From Theropithecus gelada (taxonomy: Eukaryota > Chordata > Mammalia > Primates > Cercopithecidae), in NCBI RefSeq assembly GCF_003255815.1, contig NC_037673.1:87546160-87610159 (forward strand): a stretch of 64,000 nucleotides of DNA. Direction: 5' to 3'. Shown piece after piece: positions 46,498 to 59,500 of this stretch; the first letter of the stretch is position 1; each line of letters opens with the position of its first letter. A program made the position numbers and the translations under genes. The notes beneath the pieces are model-generated. The model was not told the origin of the DNA, did no database searches, and saw only the letters and a program-made list of their open reading frames with translations.

Positions 46498-48611
46498 AAA
46501 AACAGTTTGCATACCTCTTTCAAATTGGTGTCATAGTAACTTATTTGTCTAGTACCTAAACTACCAAAGTTAAAGAACCGTCAGAAAATTAGTATATAAG
46601 AAAAACGCTAATTAATGTTCAGTATGACTACTCATCCTGAAGTGCCTTGTTAATAATTAAAAAATATTAATTTATTTTGTTTTTTTTCTTCTAAGTTATG
46701 AAATTTAGAAGCCTGTGGCAATGCTCAGTTATTCAGGACATCAAATTGAACAGAATACCAATAGATAATTCTATTTTTAAATTTTTTTTGGAAACTTATA
46801 ACTGCTGGTTACATTTAACTAAAATTTTATTAGGATAAAATTTTATTTAAAAAAGTAATACCTTTAAGTAGCAGTGTAAATTATACATTTATTTTAAAGT
46901 GGATATGGAAAACTAACAATGATATTTCAATTTTCAGGTGCTGTCTTATTTTCTGAAGTTTAGATACAGTTAGACAAATTTTTTATTTTCCATTATGTAG
47001 TATAATTATTTTACTTTATTATCATTAACATTTTAGAATATAAAGAGGCATAGTTTCACTAGATCACCTTCACTGTCTTCAAAAGCTCTTAAGAAAAATG
47101 TGATCATAGAAGGAAATTCAGATATAAATACATATTTGTATAGAGAGAAGGAAGGGAAGAGGTAGGGAGAAGGACCCATTTTAAAAGGGAGAAATAAGTG
47201 ACATCATGTTCTAATGGAGACCAGCAAAGGTAAGATATCAAAACTTGGTTTGGGCTGTTTTTTAACTTTAATATATTAACTGATCAATACATGATACATA
47301 TGTATCCTCTGTCTTTAGAATTCACTGTAAATTAACTAATAAGAAATGAGGAGCTTCTGTTTGGGGCTCTTGCATAGTTGTGGAATGATCCATTTTAAAG
47401 ACCTGACTCAGCAGAGCAGTTCTGAGGGCTCCTAAGACACCTTTGCTCATGGCCTCCTCAGTGGTGAGAATAGGCAGAGTGATCTCTTTTTCCTCACACT
47501 TTGGAAAGTTGATTAAGTATTTGTATGTCAAGAGAGTCTTACAGATTTTATGCCAAGGAAATAAAAAACCACTGAAGTGAAAACAAAGCAAAGTGATCAA
47601 TTGAAGTATATACTATTAATAGTTTTCCATGCCTCCTAGATGCAAGTAATTAAGAAAAGTATCTACAAATAATCGGAAAACATGAAAGCAAGACTTTCTG
47701 GGATAAACAGCCATGTGGTTAGCTATTGATGAGGTATCAAGAGATAATCTGCTTGCAGGGCATAAGAATCTAATGCTCGTCAGTGAAGAAGATGATTGCC
47801 TTAATGATCTTTTGCCTTGGTGTAATTTGACCATCTTATATGAAGCATGCATTATAGGTCCGTATCTTTCCTTTTTTGTGTTATCACACTATCAATTATA
47901 TATAAATAATCAAATATTTTTGCTATCAAATAAGACACTAATGTAATTATAAACAAAGTCAATCTGGTGAAGTAAATGGAAGACTTTATGTTGCATTGAA
48001 TAATGTTCATTTATAGTTGGGAAGTGTTAAACTCCTAACATGGAATATTATACTTGAATTCTGGTTGCTCCAACAAAGCCAAACATATCTATATAGGGAA
48101 TACTGTGTTCTATTAGAATAGATTCCAAGCCATACTTCATTTTTAAGCCACCATTCTAGTTTTTAATCTTATGATAAACAGAATGCTATTTAGTCACCAG
48201 ACATGCTAATATTGAGTTTCAGGCAGGTAAGAGGTATACAATAGCAGTGAAGTAAGTAACCTGTGCATTACTGGGATGTTCAAGATGAGATGCCAGCAAA
48301 TCATAAAACTGGAAGTTTCCCCATTCATCTTCTAGCCAGAAAACAAGCTTCCCTCAACCACCTTTCTACTGAGTTCCTTGATTTAAAATAAAACAGTCAA
48401 TCCTGGTTCTGGAAATTTTTTTAGCAATGAAAGTATTGCATCTTGAAATGGTTGCTGGCTATACATCTTAAAATGCATTGCAGATGATGGAGTAAAAATA
48501 AAGCACATTAACAGATATTTTCTCTGTATTCACAGAGGCTAATTCTAGTGCTCCTGTCTCAGATTTTTTTATTTGTTTGCTTTTTGGTTTTAAAGATTAT
48601 CAGTCAAATAA
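46498..48611. other. Unassigned AT-rich sequence
   Basis: No repeat recognised. The 92-codon minus-strand frame at 47322-47600 lies in slightly GC-richer DNA but has no recognisable domain. Confidence 0.5.
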
Positions 48612-48828
48612 TTTTTTTTTTTAAGATGGAGTTTTACTCTTGTTGCCCAGGCTGGAGTGCAATGATACGATCTTGGCTTACTGCAACCTCCGCCTCCCGG
48701 GTTCAAGGGATTCTCTTGCCTCAGCCTCCAGAGTAGCTGGGATTATAGGCACTCACCACCATGCCTGGCTAATTTTGTATTTTTTAGTAGAGATGGGGTT
48801 TCTCCATGTTGGTCAGGCTGGTCTCAAA
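48612..48828 (-). mobile_element. AluS, 5'-truncated
   Basis: Antisense Alu from an 11-T run through 'gttgcccaggctggagtgca' to 'ggtcaggctggtctcaaa', where the left arm's first part is missing. Confidence 0.93.
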
Positions 48829-51367
48829 AAATAAATATTTTTAAAAGTCTACCTTATGAAGGTATGTAATTGGATACTTAATTCATTTCCAACCCATTCC
48901 TGCACTTCCTTGGCACATGTAAACATTAAAAATCATTCTAGAAAGAGGCCTTTGTTAAAGGTAACAAAGACAGAACTTTTTTTTAATTTGTCTCTGCCTA
49001 TAGGATTCAGAGCCCTATTCTCTCCTCAAGCAACAAAACCTAAGGCCTTGAAGGACATCCACCTATTCTGAGAACCAGGCATACAATGAAACAAAATCAC
49101 TGTGCCTGAGGGTGAGATGAGAGGAAAGGGAGTGAATAGAGGTAAAGGGATGGATTACTCTTGAGAGAAGTGAGAGAGAGAGAGAGGGAAGGAGAGCAGA
49201 GAGAGTCCATGGAATGCAATTGAGACACTACCCCTAGATCTTTACTTAATGTGACTTTATAGCTTGGAAGTCATGATACAAGCCATAATTACACATTGTT
49301 TTATGTATTCATTTGGTTTTCACACACAGGGTTGATATTTTATTAACATATTTTGGTTATTGACTATACTTTCCAACATTAAGCATGAGGTGCTGAGATT
49401 AGATAAATACAATTTTGTTTGGATGAGGGAAGAAATGAAGTAGTTTAGAATGTAAAGTTATGAAGTGAGGGTTGTCAGGAAGAGGTGAAAATGCATTAAC
49501 TCCCTTCTTTTGTTTTTATCTTTCACTGGATTTCCTTTTCCACCTGAGGCTGAAACTAACAAAGACGTATGCAACCTATTAACCTGTTAAGATGAACTGC
49601 ACGACATGGTGTTCTTAAATCAGAACTGTGGAGTATAGCATCTGGTACTTCAGAGGCTCAAAAGACTGAAATTGTTACAATTAATACAGGCAAATATGCA
49701 ACTCATATAAACAAATATTCTCAGATTGGTGTGTAAATGAAAATGCCAATTTACTGATTTGTATTGGTAATCAGCCTGCTATAATGATAAAACATTGGTG
49801 TCCAGTGAACAGGGGATCCTGTTCCAAGAACTGAGGCAACTGAGAAACTTAATTAATAGTGAAAAACGTACTCAGCGTATGTGGCACTAGGAGAATATCT
49901 ATTTTTACTACAGCTGGCAGCCTAAAGTAGGATTTCCAAACCAGAGTACTTTGGGAGTATGTATCAGTATGTGGCAAAACCATGAGATAAACATGGTGCA
50001 TTGCCTTAGAGTACCAATTTTACTACAAGATTGTATTTATTTTTATCGGGAATTGTTGACATTTAAGGATATTTATATTAAAACAAACACAATTATGCTA
50101 TAGAATATGCAGAGGAATGCAAAATGCAAGTAGGCATTTTTAGATAAAACACGCACACAAATTATTTTGTAGGAAGCTTCAAGCCAGACAAAGAGGTGCA
50201 GTGCAGGCAGGATTGTGCAAAAAGAGCTATTTCTTCTCTTTTTAGTAAATGCTGGGGGAAAGTTTGTAAAGGATCTGCTGGCTGAGTTGATACCCTACTC
50301 CACAGAGAGGTAGGAGATACATCTCCACAGTGAGGGAGACACCCTGACATATCCTTTCCCCCCAGCATATCTCTGGGCAGACTCCTTGCTGACCATTGTC
50401 CATTTCAACTCATCTTTACAGCCTCATTCATTCTTTTTCAATACACTTTCATAACTTTTCTAAATTTATAGCTTATCTTACATTGATTACATTTTAGGTT
50501 GACTGCTTCCTGATGATATATAAAGGGCACCTTAATCTTATGAATTACCTGTTTCTAAATCACAATGCAGGCTGAGTTACTTTATGAAAGGTTTTCTGGC
50601 TCCATCTCTATTATGTGCATTTTGATCAACCATGATTACCTGGATTGGACCATTTTGCCCTGAGTGTTTCTATATTTTCCTCACCCTTGTCTTAACTGTG
50701 TTTTATCCTAAGTTTTTTAGATAACATTTCTTTTCGGTTTTTATTCTTTGTTTGCATTCAATGACATACTTTTTGCATAATACTTACCTTTAAAATTTAA
50801 ATGAAATAAGACCTTCTAAAGAAAAGCTAGATGTTTTAATCTACATAGGTAACTGTTTAAATTAAAAAAATATTATTTTTCAATCTTTATGAAATCAAGC
50901 ATTATATGATCAAAATTTACCAAATCATAGCCTGGAGGCCAACAGCTGCATGAGTTCAATGAATATTATTATTTGCTGTCTTTGTTTTGTTTTATTTTTT
51001 CCTTAGACTTTTTTATGGCTTAAATTATGACTAAAGTAATTGTATGAAGGCAAGTAAGGTCAGTGAGAAAAGATGGATGGGAAAGAAATCACATGGTCAA
51101 TTGTGTGTCTTCTACAAAAAAATAATGTCCTAGCTCCTATGTCCACCCCTACCTCTTCCACCATTTCCATTTTATTTATTTCCTCTATTTTTATGGCACT
51201 TTTCTAAAACCAAATTAGGTGTTTGTTTCTGTTTATTTTCAATATTCTTATTAAAATTTAAGTTACAAGAGAACAAGGACTTTCTCTGTCTTGTTCACTC
51301 TGTTGTTACCACCTAGAATAGTACTTGATGACTCTCAGTATATATACATATAAATATATATATTTAA
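48829..51367. other. Unassigned AT-rich sequence
   Basis: A short GA-rich run at 49168-49204; otherwise nothing recognised. Confidence 0.5.
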
Positions 51368-51588
51368 ACTTCAGCACTGTTGACATTTTGAGCTGGATAA
51401 AACTTTGTTTGGGTGAGAGGGCTGTCCTGTGTGTTGCAGGATCTTTAGCAGCATCCATGGTCTCTGCCTTTTCAGGTCAGTAGCACCCACTTCTCCAGGT
51501 TGTGATAAGCAAAGATTTATCCATACATTGCCAGATATTACCAGGAGGAAAGAATGTGGCAAAATCACCCCTGATTAAGAATTGTTGG
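51368..51588 (-). mobile_element. MER5A (hAT-Charlie), antisense
   Basis: 'cagcactgttgacattttga', 'gggctgtcctgtgtgttgca', 'ttagcagcatccatggtctc', 'cagtagcacccacttctcc' and 'ggcaaaatcacccctgatta' follow the MER5A consensus in reverse orientation over nearly its full length. Confidence 0.92.
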
Positions 51589-53089
51589 CTTGATAAAATC
51601 AGAAGTCACCTGGATCTAATCCTATTCTCCTTCCCTTGTAAAGACAAATGAAAAGCAGAACCAAAGGACTTTATTTAAATAACCAAGTGAAATTTATGGA
51701 TAGACAATCTACTTTTCCTGCAGTTAGAGGTGACATAGGTCAGGAATGTCACCAAGGCAATCCAAACCACGTATGCAGATTGAAGATTAAGTTGGATAGG
51801 ATGATTTTGAATGTTAGAATTCCTGGAGTGCCACAGCTCTTCATGTGTCACAGAGGTGATGCTACAGCAGGATTAGCTGTGACTATTTTAGCTTCTTTTG
51901 TTTTCTTCTTAATTGAACCATTGCAAATAGCTCAAGATTAGACCAAACAGATATCACTTGCATTTTTGCCTCAGGATTTTCATATTTTTTTAATCTAAGG
52001 GCAGATAAATCTACTCAGGAACTTACCTAGCTATATTAATTATAGTTGCAATATTAATAAACAGTTGATTTAAACATTTTTTTCTAGAATAGTATACTTC
52101 CCCCACTTTTACTCTTCATCTTTTTCCTTAACTCTTAATGAGAAGTTTATCATTCACTTATTTTCCATTAATTTCTATAACTCATCAGGCAGAGATAAGA
52201 CTGTACATATTTGTAAGTTATCCAGGGATCAAAAAATTTAGCTCTTCTCTTGAAATTCATCACAGGAAAACATTAAATTTGGGCAACACTAAACATTGTA
52301 AAACTAAAAAAGTAGAATTGATTTGCTATTCTTTAGTCTTAGGGAAACACAATTACTGCTATCATGTATATATTTAGTGAGGAGTTATTTGACGATAGTG
52401 TTAAAATATATCAAAAATGAGATCACAATTTTATTCTTAAAACTTTGTTTTCAAATTATGATAATTTCTATTTATTTAAGGTTTATAATATGTGTAATAA
52501 AATAATAGGAATGATGCATACGGTGGTCACTTTATGTTTTATGTTCTTTAATGAGACTACAGCCTGTGGTATTTGTTTATTGCTAACATTTTTTGTGAGT
52601 CCCTTGACAAGTCAGCTTATTACAATTAAATGTCTTTTACTAAACTGATTTGACACGTTTCCTTGCTTTAAGGTTCCAACTCCCTCACTCATTTTCTGCT
52701 GGCTCTCATACTTGTATGTTGCCATTTCTTGTGTCAATTTAAAACCAAACCCTTTGGCTTTTTTTAAAGAAGTGTTTTCCAGAATATGTTCATAGTGGCA
52801 ATAATTTACATATTTCTGTGGTTCTGTAGGTTTACTCTGAACTTTTTGAAATGCCTTTCCATCATAATTTTCCACTATGTTGAAATTTTAAAAGTTAAGT
52901 ATTTTGTGGGCTAATTATAGTTTTATTTCATATCCTTATCTGTCCCATAATATTTAGTCAACCAGTAATATGCTGATGTTTTCAATATTTTGACATAATT
53001 AAAATGTTTATATTTTAACGATAATGAGTATTAAGAATAAGCTGATAGTTTAACATATTTTTAAAATTTTGTTACAACCATCAGCAAAG
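51589..53089. other. Unassigned AT-rich sequence
   Basis: Nothing recognised; the 97-codon frame 51648-51941 and the minus-strand frame 52612-52875 lack any known domain. Confidence 0.5.
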
Positions 53090-53640
53090 TTTTCATTTAG
53101 ATATTCAGGTCTGAACAAGATATCTGAGTATAACCTAGTCTTTTTCTGGATAGGCTATCAAAATTATCAGATAAGTAGATCGGAGCAAAGGAATCCTCAG
53201 GACCTATGTGAAATTCAGCAAGATGTATCATATTAAATTAATGATTGCCTTGTGAGCAAGAGGAAAAAATATGACTGTGAACCAAGGGCAATTAGGTGAA
53301 TAAGTCACTGGTTGTACATGAAAACCAAAGAATACTAATGAAAGGATATATATCAAGTTAGAATGTAATTGTCTCAGCTATGTCCTTGGCTCTAAAGTAG
53401 GAGTTGTATGAAAATATTGAGGACGTGTTCATTAAATTAGTGTATGATGCAAAGCTGGATCAAGTAGTATACACATTAAATAACAAGGTCCATTTAGAAA
53501 AGAGTTGCACTGATTAGAGCAGTGAATCAATGTAATAGAATAAAAATCAACATGTCATACATTAGTTCTTAAAAACAATAAAATAGGCAAGGATAAGGTT
53601 GTATGGATTAACAAAAGTGACTAGTCAAAACCAATTCATT
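53090..53640 (+). mobile_element. L3 (CR1-type LINE) fragment
   Basis: 'tgtatgatgcaaagctggat' followed by 'acacattaaataacaaggtc' and 'ataaaaatcaacatgtcata' resembles the reverse transcriptase region of mammalian L3/CR1 in sense. Decay is heavy and no frame remains. The right part (53420-53640) is the better supported. Confidence 0.5.
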
Positions 53641-53849
53641 ATAGATTATTATATTTTTGATTTTAAATTAGTACATGTTTGTAAAAGAAAATTTAGCAAA
53701 TATTAAAAAGAAACCAATAAAAATGACTCAAACATTTTCATGCACTTTATTTTCTGGCTTTACATACAAATTTATATTTTCCTCCATCATCCATTAACAT
53801 TTTCATTTTTATGTGTGGAATGCAGTTTCTCAGTTGTTTAAAATTTTAT

Positions 53850-54100
53850 GTAAACTATATGATTATTATAGTATAGTATTATATGATTATATAACAAATC
53901 ATATATGATTATTATATATAATAATTATGATATATGATATATCATATACATGGTATAGTATATATAATTTGTAGAATATAAATTATATATACATATAGTT
54001 CCCCTGAGGAATTAAATTATAAATTATAATTTTTATAATTTTTATATATATATATATATATGCATGTGTGTGTATATATATTTATAGTTCCCCAGAAGAA
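53850..54100. repeat. AT-rich palindromic tract
   Basis: Almost pure A/T with nested inverted runs ('atatgattatt...', 'gatatatgatatatcatat') and an (AT)n(TG)n microsatellite at 54043-54080. The motif 'atagttcccc' occurs twice, at about 53996 and 54085. Confidence 0.85.
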
Positions 54101-56319
54101 TACTATGTGTGATACTGAACAATACTAAACTCTGAATGTTTATGTATGCTTACAGGAGAATTTCATCAGTAGAATTATTGAATATTAGCTTCCATCATAA
54201 AGGATAATAATTGTTTTTTTAACAACAGAGAAGTACCATTAGAAAAGATACAATATTCTCTGAATTTCTATAAGTATATTAGAATAGTAAGATGTGGTTT
54301 GCTGAACTAATGGTAATATTTAATATTTTTATGGTACTTGAGTATTATTTAATTGATAAAATATTTTATTCATAATACTACTTTTATAATATAACTTATG
54401 AAACATCAGGTTCTTAATTTTCACTTCTGTATTAAGGGCAAATTACATCATGTGCCAACATTGTTTACATGTATGTTACATTTTTCTAGTTGTTTATATT
54501 TCTGTGAACATCACACATGAAATAAAATTTTGGTGGAGTAAAATTCTTAGTTCACAATCTTTATGAAGATCATTGCAAAATTCATTATAGATTTCTTAAT
54601 TGACTTCTGGAATTATATACTACAAGAGACAAATCTAATACCAGATAGATTTTATTCACATGCTTGAAACTTAGGACTACTATTGTTTCCTGAATGTGTG
54701 ATAGATTCTCCTTTATTTTTGTAATTCAAGCTAGATTACCAGTAGGATTCATAGAATAGGTTACTCTTCATTAATTTTGGCTGTCATTCAGAAATTGCAT
54801 TAAATATGTATAGTCGCTGTTCAGGAATATTATCTTCTGTAATATTTAAATTCTTTTCAGAATGGAAATAATTTTTAAATTGTATTTCTATTTTTGATCC
54901 TCCAGGTCTGACCTATTTCTTCGTTATTGTGTAGTTGTTGTTGCTTTTCCTTTGCATTCTGAGAAGACAGATATTTTTCATATGCAGTACTGATTTAATT
55001 CTTTACAGAGTCATTTGTAAATCTTGTGTTTTAAAAATTCTTATTATTGTTTTTAATTTTTTTAAATTCTTTTGTATTTTATCTCCCTCTTTTAAAAATA
55101 ATATCCTATTGCATTTTCTTCTTAATCTTATATCTCCTAATGGATTTTTGCTTCTATTTCAAAGATGGCATACTTTCCTCATCCTACAGAAAATGCAAAA
55201 TAATTTTCTAAATGTTTTTTCAGTTCCTATAACTCTTCCTCAAAAATTCATCTTTCATGGAGTCTTCTTTTTTCCTTTTTCTGAAAGTTGTGTTTGTTTC
55301 TTAATGTGGGCCACGTAACCACTTTTTCATCTATATTCACACTCAGATAAGCACAGGGTAATATAATAATGTTTCTTGGGCCTTTTCTCTGTCAGTTTGA
55401 TCAGAAGTTTCATGTTCAATTCCCAGCTTGTAATAGGCTTTCATCAGGTAATGTTTTGCTAGGCAATTTCTTCCTACCAATGGGAAACAATGGCAATAAA
55501 ATGGCTACAGTCCCAAGTCTGACTACTGCTCACAGTGCTCATATATCTTTACTTGAGTGGGTAACACTTCTTATGATACCATCAGTACAAGTATCCACAT
55601 TGGATCTAATAATATTCATGTGTCCTAATCTTCAAACTTATATTGAAATAGAGATATCGCTAATAAAGGGACATTGTATGATTTAGACTACGAGTAACCG
55701 TCAGCAGTTTGTTTTTTTTTTTTTTTCAAAAAACATTGCAACAATACAATAGAGACATCCTATTCTGGTTGACAGTTATTTTGTACTTCTAAACCAAAGG
55801 ATGTTGAGGCAGGGAGAAAGGATATTTCTATTTCTGTTCAGTTGGTCCAAACATAAATGAATTTCATTTTGTTCATAATTAATGGAAATCTTTGTGAACA
55901 TCTGAAATTCTGGTAGATTGGACATCGGCTCTGTTGCTAGTTCTTGTTTCTAGTCATATGTTTCACAAAGTTTGCTGGGTCATAATAGGTATTCTGGAAG
56001 ATGTGTGAGACTTCATCAGAGGGTGGACAAATGACACATCAAATGAAAAGTTCACTTAAAGTCTTCAAAACAGTATTCCGCAAGAAATGTGATAATGGTA
56101 TAAATAACAACCCAAGCAACAAACGTAAATTTGTGGGTGTTAATATAATTTTTATATTTCACATAAAGAGAGTGATATAATTTTGTTTTACTTTGCACTG
56201 GGATGGTCTGTCAATACATGAAGCTTTGTGTCCAATACTCAGCACACTCATTAGAAGGATAAACTAGAATGAAGTCAGAAAAATGAAGATAATATAATGA
56301 AGTAACTTGATAATAAAAA
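54101..56319. other. Unassigned AT-rich sequence
   Basis: Contains the longest frame of the window (54935-55318, 127 codons, Phe/Leu-rich because of T-rich DNA) and a 105-codon frame (55369-55686); neither has a recognisable domain. A 15-T run is at 55712-55726. Confidence 0.5.
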
Positions 56320-56545
56320 TAAGTGTCATATTGAGTACTAACTTGTAACAGATACTCTATCAAGTTTATCCATTCCTCCCTACAGTCTTACAAAGAAGAT
56401 ATTATTATCTCCATTTAAAGAGAAGAAAAGCAAGGTCTCTAAGTGGTAAATGCTATTATTTTCCCATTTTACTCACTGGTAACTTGCTCAGTGATGCTTA
56501 GCTAGATAGCAGAAGAACCAGTGTTTGAGCCCAGAGAGCAATTTC
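56320..56545 (-). mobile_element. MIR, antisense
   Basis: 'agatattattatctccattt', 'ttgctcagtgatgcttagct' and 'accagtgtttgagcccagag' match the reverse reading of MIR; the middle is repeated or diverged near 56440-56480. Confidence 0.75.
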
Positions 56546-59500
56546 AGAAATCTTAGTGTAACAATCACACTTTCATTAGTGGAGGATTGAGGAATGTATA
56601 TACTTAAAGGAAGAATTTCTAATAAAATTGTTCAAAGAGATAAAGAGTTAATATGAATGAAATAAATGCATCATCACAACTAATTTCTGGATAAATATGC
56701 TCTGGATAGCTGCTGAGGAGGATGGTACAAAAGGGATTTAAGCTTTGCTGGTAGATTGGATCATTTTGGTTTGAAAGTTCCTTCTAGACCTGAGATGCTG
56801 AGATCTTTATGACTTTATATTAGTTTAATAAAATATTATCCACATTTTTCTCATTGCTTTACTTACTTTTCCAAGCTATCACTTCTCTTTGTTCATGTAC
56901 CTCAGGTACTCCTTGCAACGCCAGGGGCAAATGAACTGTATGTATTGTGCTAGGGTGAAAAGGGCTTCTTTTGACAGTTTTTCTTGAAGTTCCAGCATTT
57001 TTAGCAACATCACTGTGAAGAATGGAGAATTTTTAAGTCGCCTTTAAGCTTCACTGAATAGTCTATAAAGGAAGGGATAGAGCCAGTTTTAAAATGTAAA
57101 TCTGTGGCGCTCCACAGAAGAATGATGCATTTACTTTTCTCTTAGCCCATACTAGTGCACTCTGTTTTTCCACAAACCTACAAAAAGTCATCTTAAGTAG
57201 TATCAAGTCTGAGAGAGAGAAGAGAAATCCCATTTTGGAATAATGAGAACTGCTTGATTCAATTCACCTCTGAATATGGAAGAACTTGATTATGGTTTCA
57301 GATTCCTGAATTGTTTCATGTATTTGTTATTGAATATCTTATTCTTCTCATAAATATTCTTTAAAGGCTTAGAAGTTGAATAAAGAAATCAATTTATTAA
57401 GAGAGTCCTGAAATCTTTGAACATGTTAAGCAGTTAAAAAGTACGTGAGCTGGCTCAAATGTAAACACAATTGGAAAATATTTTGAAAAATTTGCCTTCT
57501 TGTGCTCATTAATTTAAAAGATTAATAAATGGCAGATGATATTTTTATCCCATAAATAAAGCAAATTACATTAATTTATTCAATAGACATTTGTTAACTT
57601 TATATTAAAAGGGGAAGGAAACGGAAATAAGGACAAGGATTTGTTAGGGTTGAATTAAGCAAGAGGTTCAGATTGTTCAAATCAACTCGGAAGAATTACA
57701 TATCTTACTTAGGAATCAAGGTTTCAAGTACCCAAGAGGTACAGGATAAAGTCAGGGACATTTCACATGGCTCTTCTTAACACTTTCTGTCCGTATTGGA
57801 CAAGCACTTTTTGGTTCAGAATAATAGATGAGGTCTGTGAGTGAGGTTGGTGGGTCTCCTCACACAGTGGTCCATAATATTTCTGTTATGAAATATCTGT
57901 TTTACATCCAGATCAGCTTATTTAACATTCTTCAAGAAGCCACGAGTTCATGAGAGTTCATTTGAGAAAGCTAAAACATGGGTCTGGCCTATATGTGTAT
58001 AGTGTTTTTAAAGTCTCAGTTTTAGTTAACAATTCAAAACTTAAAGCATAGAGTATACCCATCCATTTTAATTCTTAGCTTTAAACATTTTCTTACTTAA
58101 AGGTTTTTCTTAAAACGAAGTATACATTTTCCTTCTTTCTTTAGTCATACTATCAAAGTCTTTATCTGTTTTTTTTTTTTCCACTTACTTTTCCTGGGGT
58201 TGTCAGTATGTTTATACTCTTGTATTTTAATAGGCAGCTGTTACTCTTAAAAAAAGATAAAAGTACCAGGACCATGTAAATATTAAATATAGTTTTCAAA
58301 GTGTTTTTGTAAAGTGATGACAGAGCAGATTAATAAATGTGTTCTAAATGTCATGAGATTTTTAACTTTCCAAGCAGACACAGGTATATTTCGAAATGGT
58401 TTGTCACCATCAGTCCCCAATTTTTCATCCAAACAAAGAAGTTCCATACAGGTATGAGATTTCACCAAATTAAGGTAAGTTGTGTAGCATTTAACATATT
58501 TTCTTTCTATACTAGTTGCCCATATCTATAATTTGTCCAAAGGACTCCAACTATTTATTTTCCTACTCACAAAAGCATCTCATCTTTTATTGGCATAAAT
58601 ATGTAGGGTACAAGGAGAATTTTTACTGAGAAAAGTTTGCTTTCAGCTAGACTACAGTCAAGTGGAGATGATCGGATAATATTTTAGAAAGAAAGCAAAA
58701 CGAAATAAACAAAAACCATAGTTTTTATTTTTAGTAGGTCTTTAACTCATAGAGTATAAGTTACCTAGGGAAAAACAAGAGCCATGCATATTAATGTTTA
58801 GAATTTTGTGTGACTCTTTAAATTCATTGGGGCATCTGGGAAAAGTGGAAGGTTCAAGTCTGGCCTAAATTTTAGATTAATTATATTTTCTCACAAATTT
58901 AATTATACAGATTTAATTAGAGAAATACCAGTATCAAGTTGGCAGGGCGTTCACCAGAACTAGTTAGTAATTAAATAGATATAATGCCCCCCAAAGCCAA
59001 GCAGACCAAAACAAATGAAAATTTTTAAAAATTGTTTAGGAAAATTGAACTTTATAATATGGTAACAAATGGTTTTGTCCTGTAAGATTTAGAAAACTTG
59101 CATTTGTGTCCATAAATTTATAAAGGTTTACAATATATAATTTAAAAAATTATTACAAATATCATTTTATTGATTTTAAATGTCTTTCATATTATGAAAA
59201 TAGCTTCATTTAATGCTTACTATGAATAATAATATTTACAGTACAATTCTTTGTTTTCTAAAAAACTCAATATGCAGCCTTACTCTGCTTAGAAATTTTA
59301 TAGCATTGTAGCTAATATTATTTTGTGTTTTTAAAATAGTTCATTGAACACCTGTACTAAAAAACAATTTAGTTTGTGACATACTTCATGCCACTTGAAG
59401 ACCATAATTGTACATTTATTTTCTCCCTTATTCTCATATGTTCTTAAGCCTGCTTTCTAAGTATCTGTATGCCCAAATTTGTTGATGTCTCCCTGCATAG

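Noticed and set aside
47322..47600. 92-codon minus-strand frame that might be an old retrocopy
   Set aside because: No known protein recognised, no poly(A) tract or target duplication found.
54935..55318. 127-codon open frame, longest in the window
   Set aside because: T-rich DNA gives a Phe/Leu/Ile-rich translation with no recognisable domain, no exon signals and no family resemblance.
55369..55686. 105-codon open frame
   Set aside because: Not recognised, in AT-rich unassigned DNA, no homologous motif visible.
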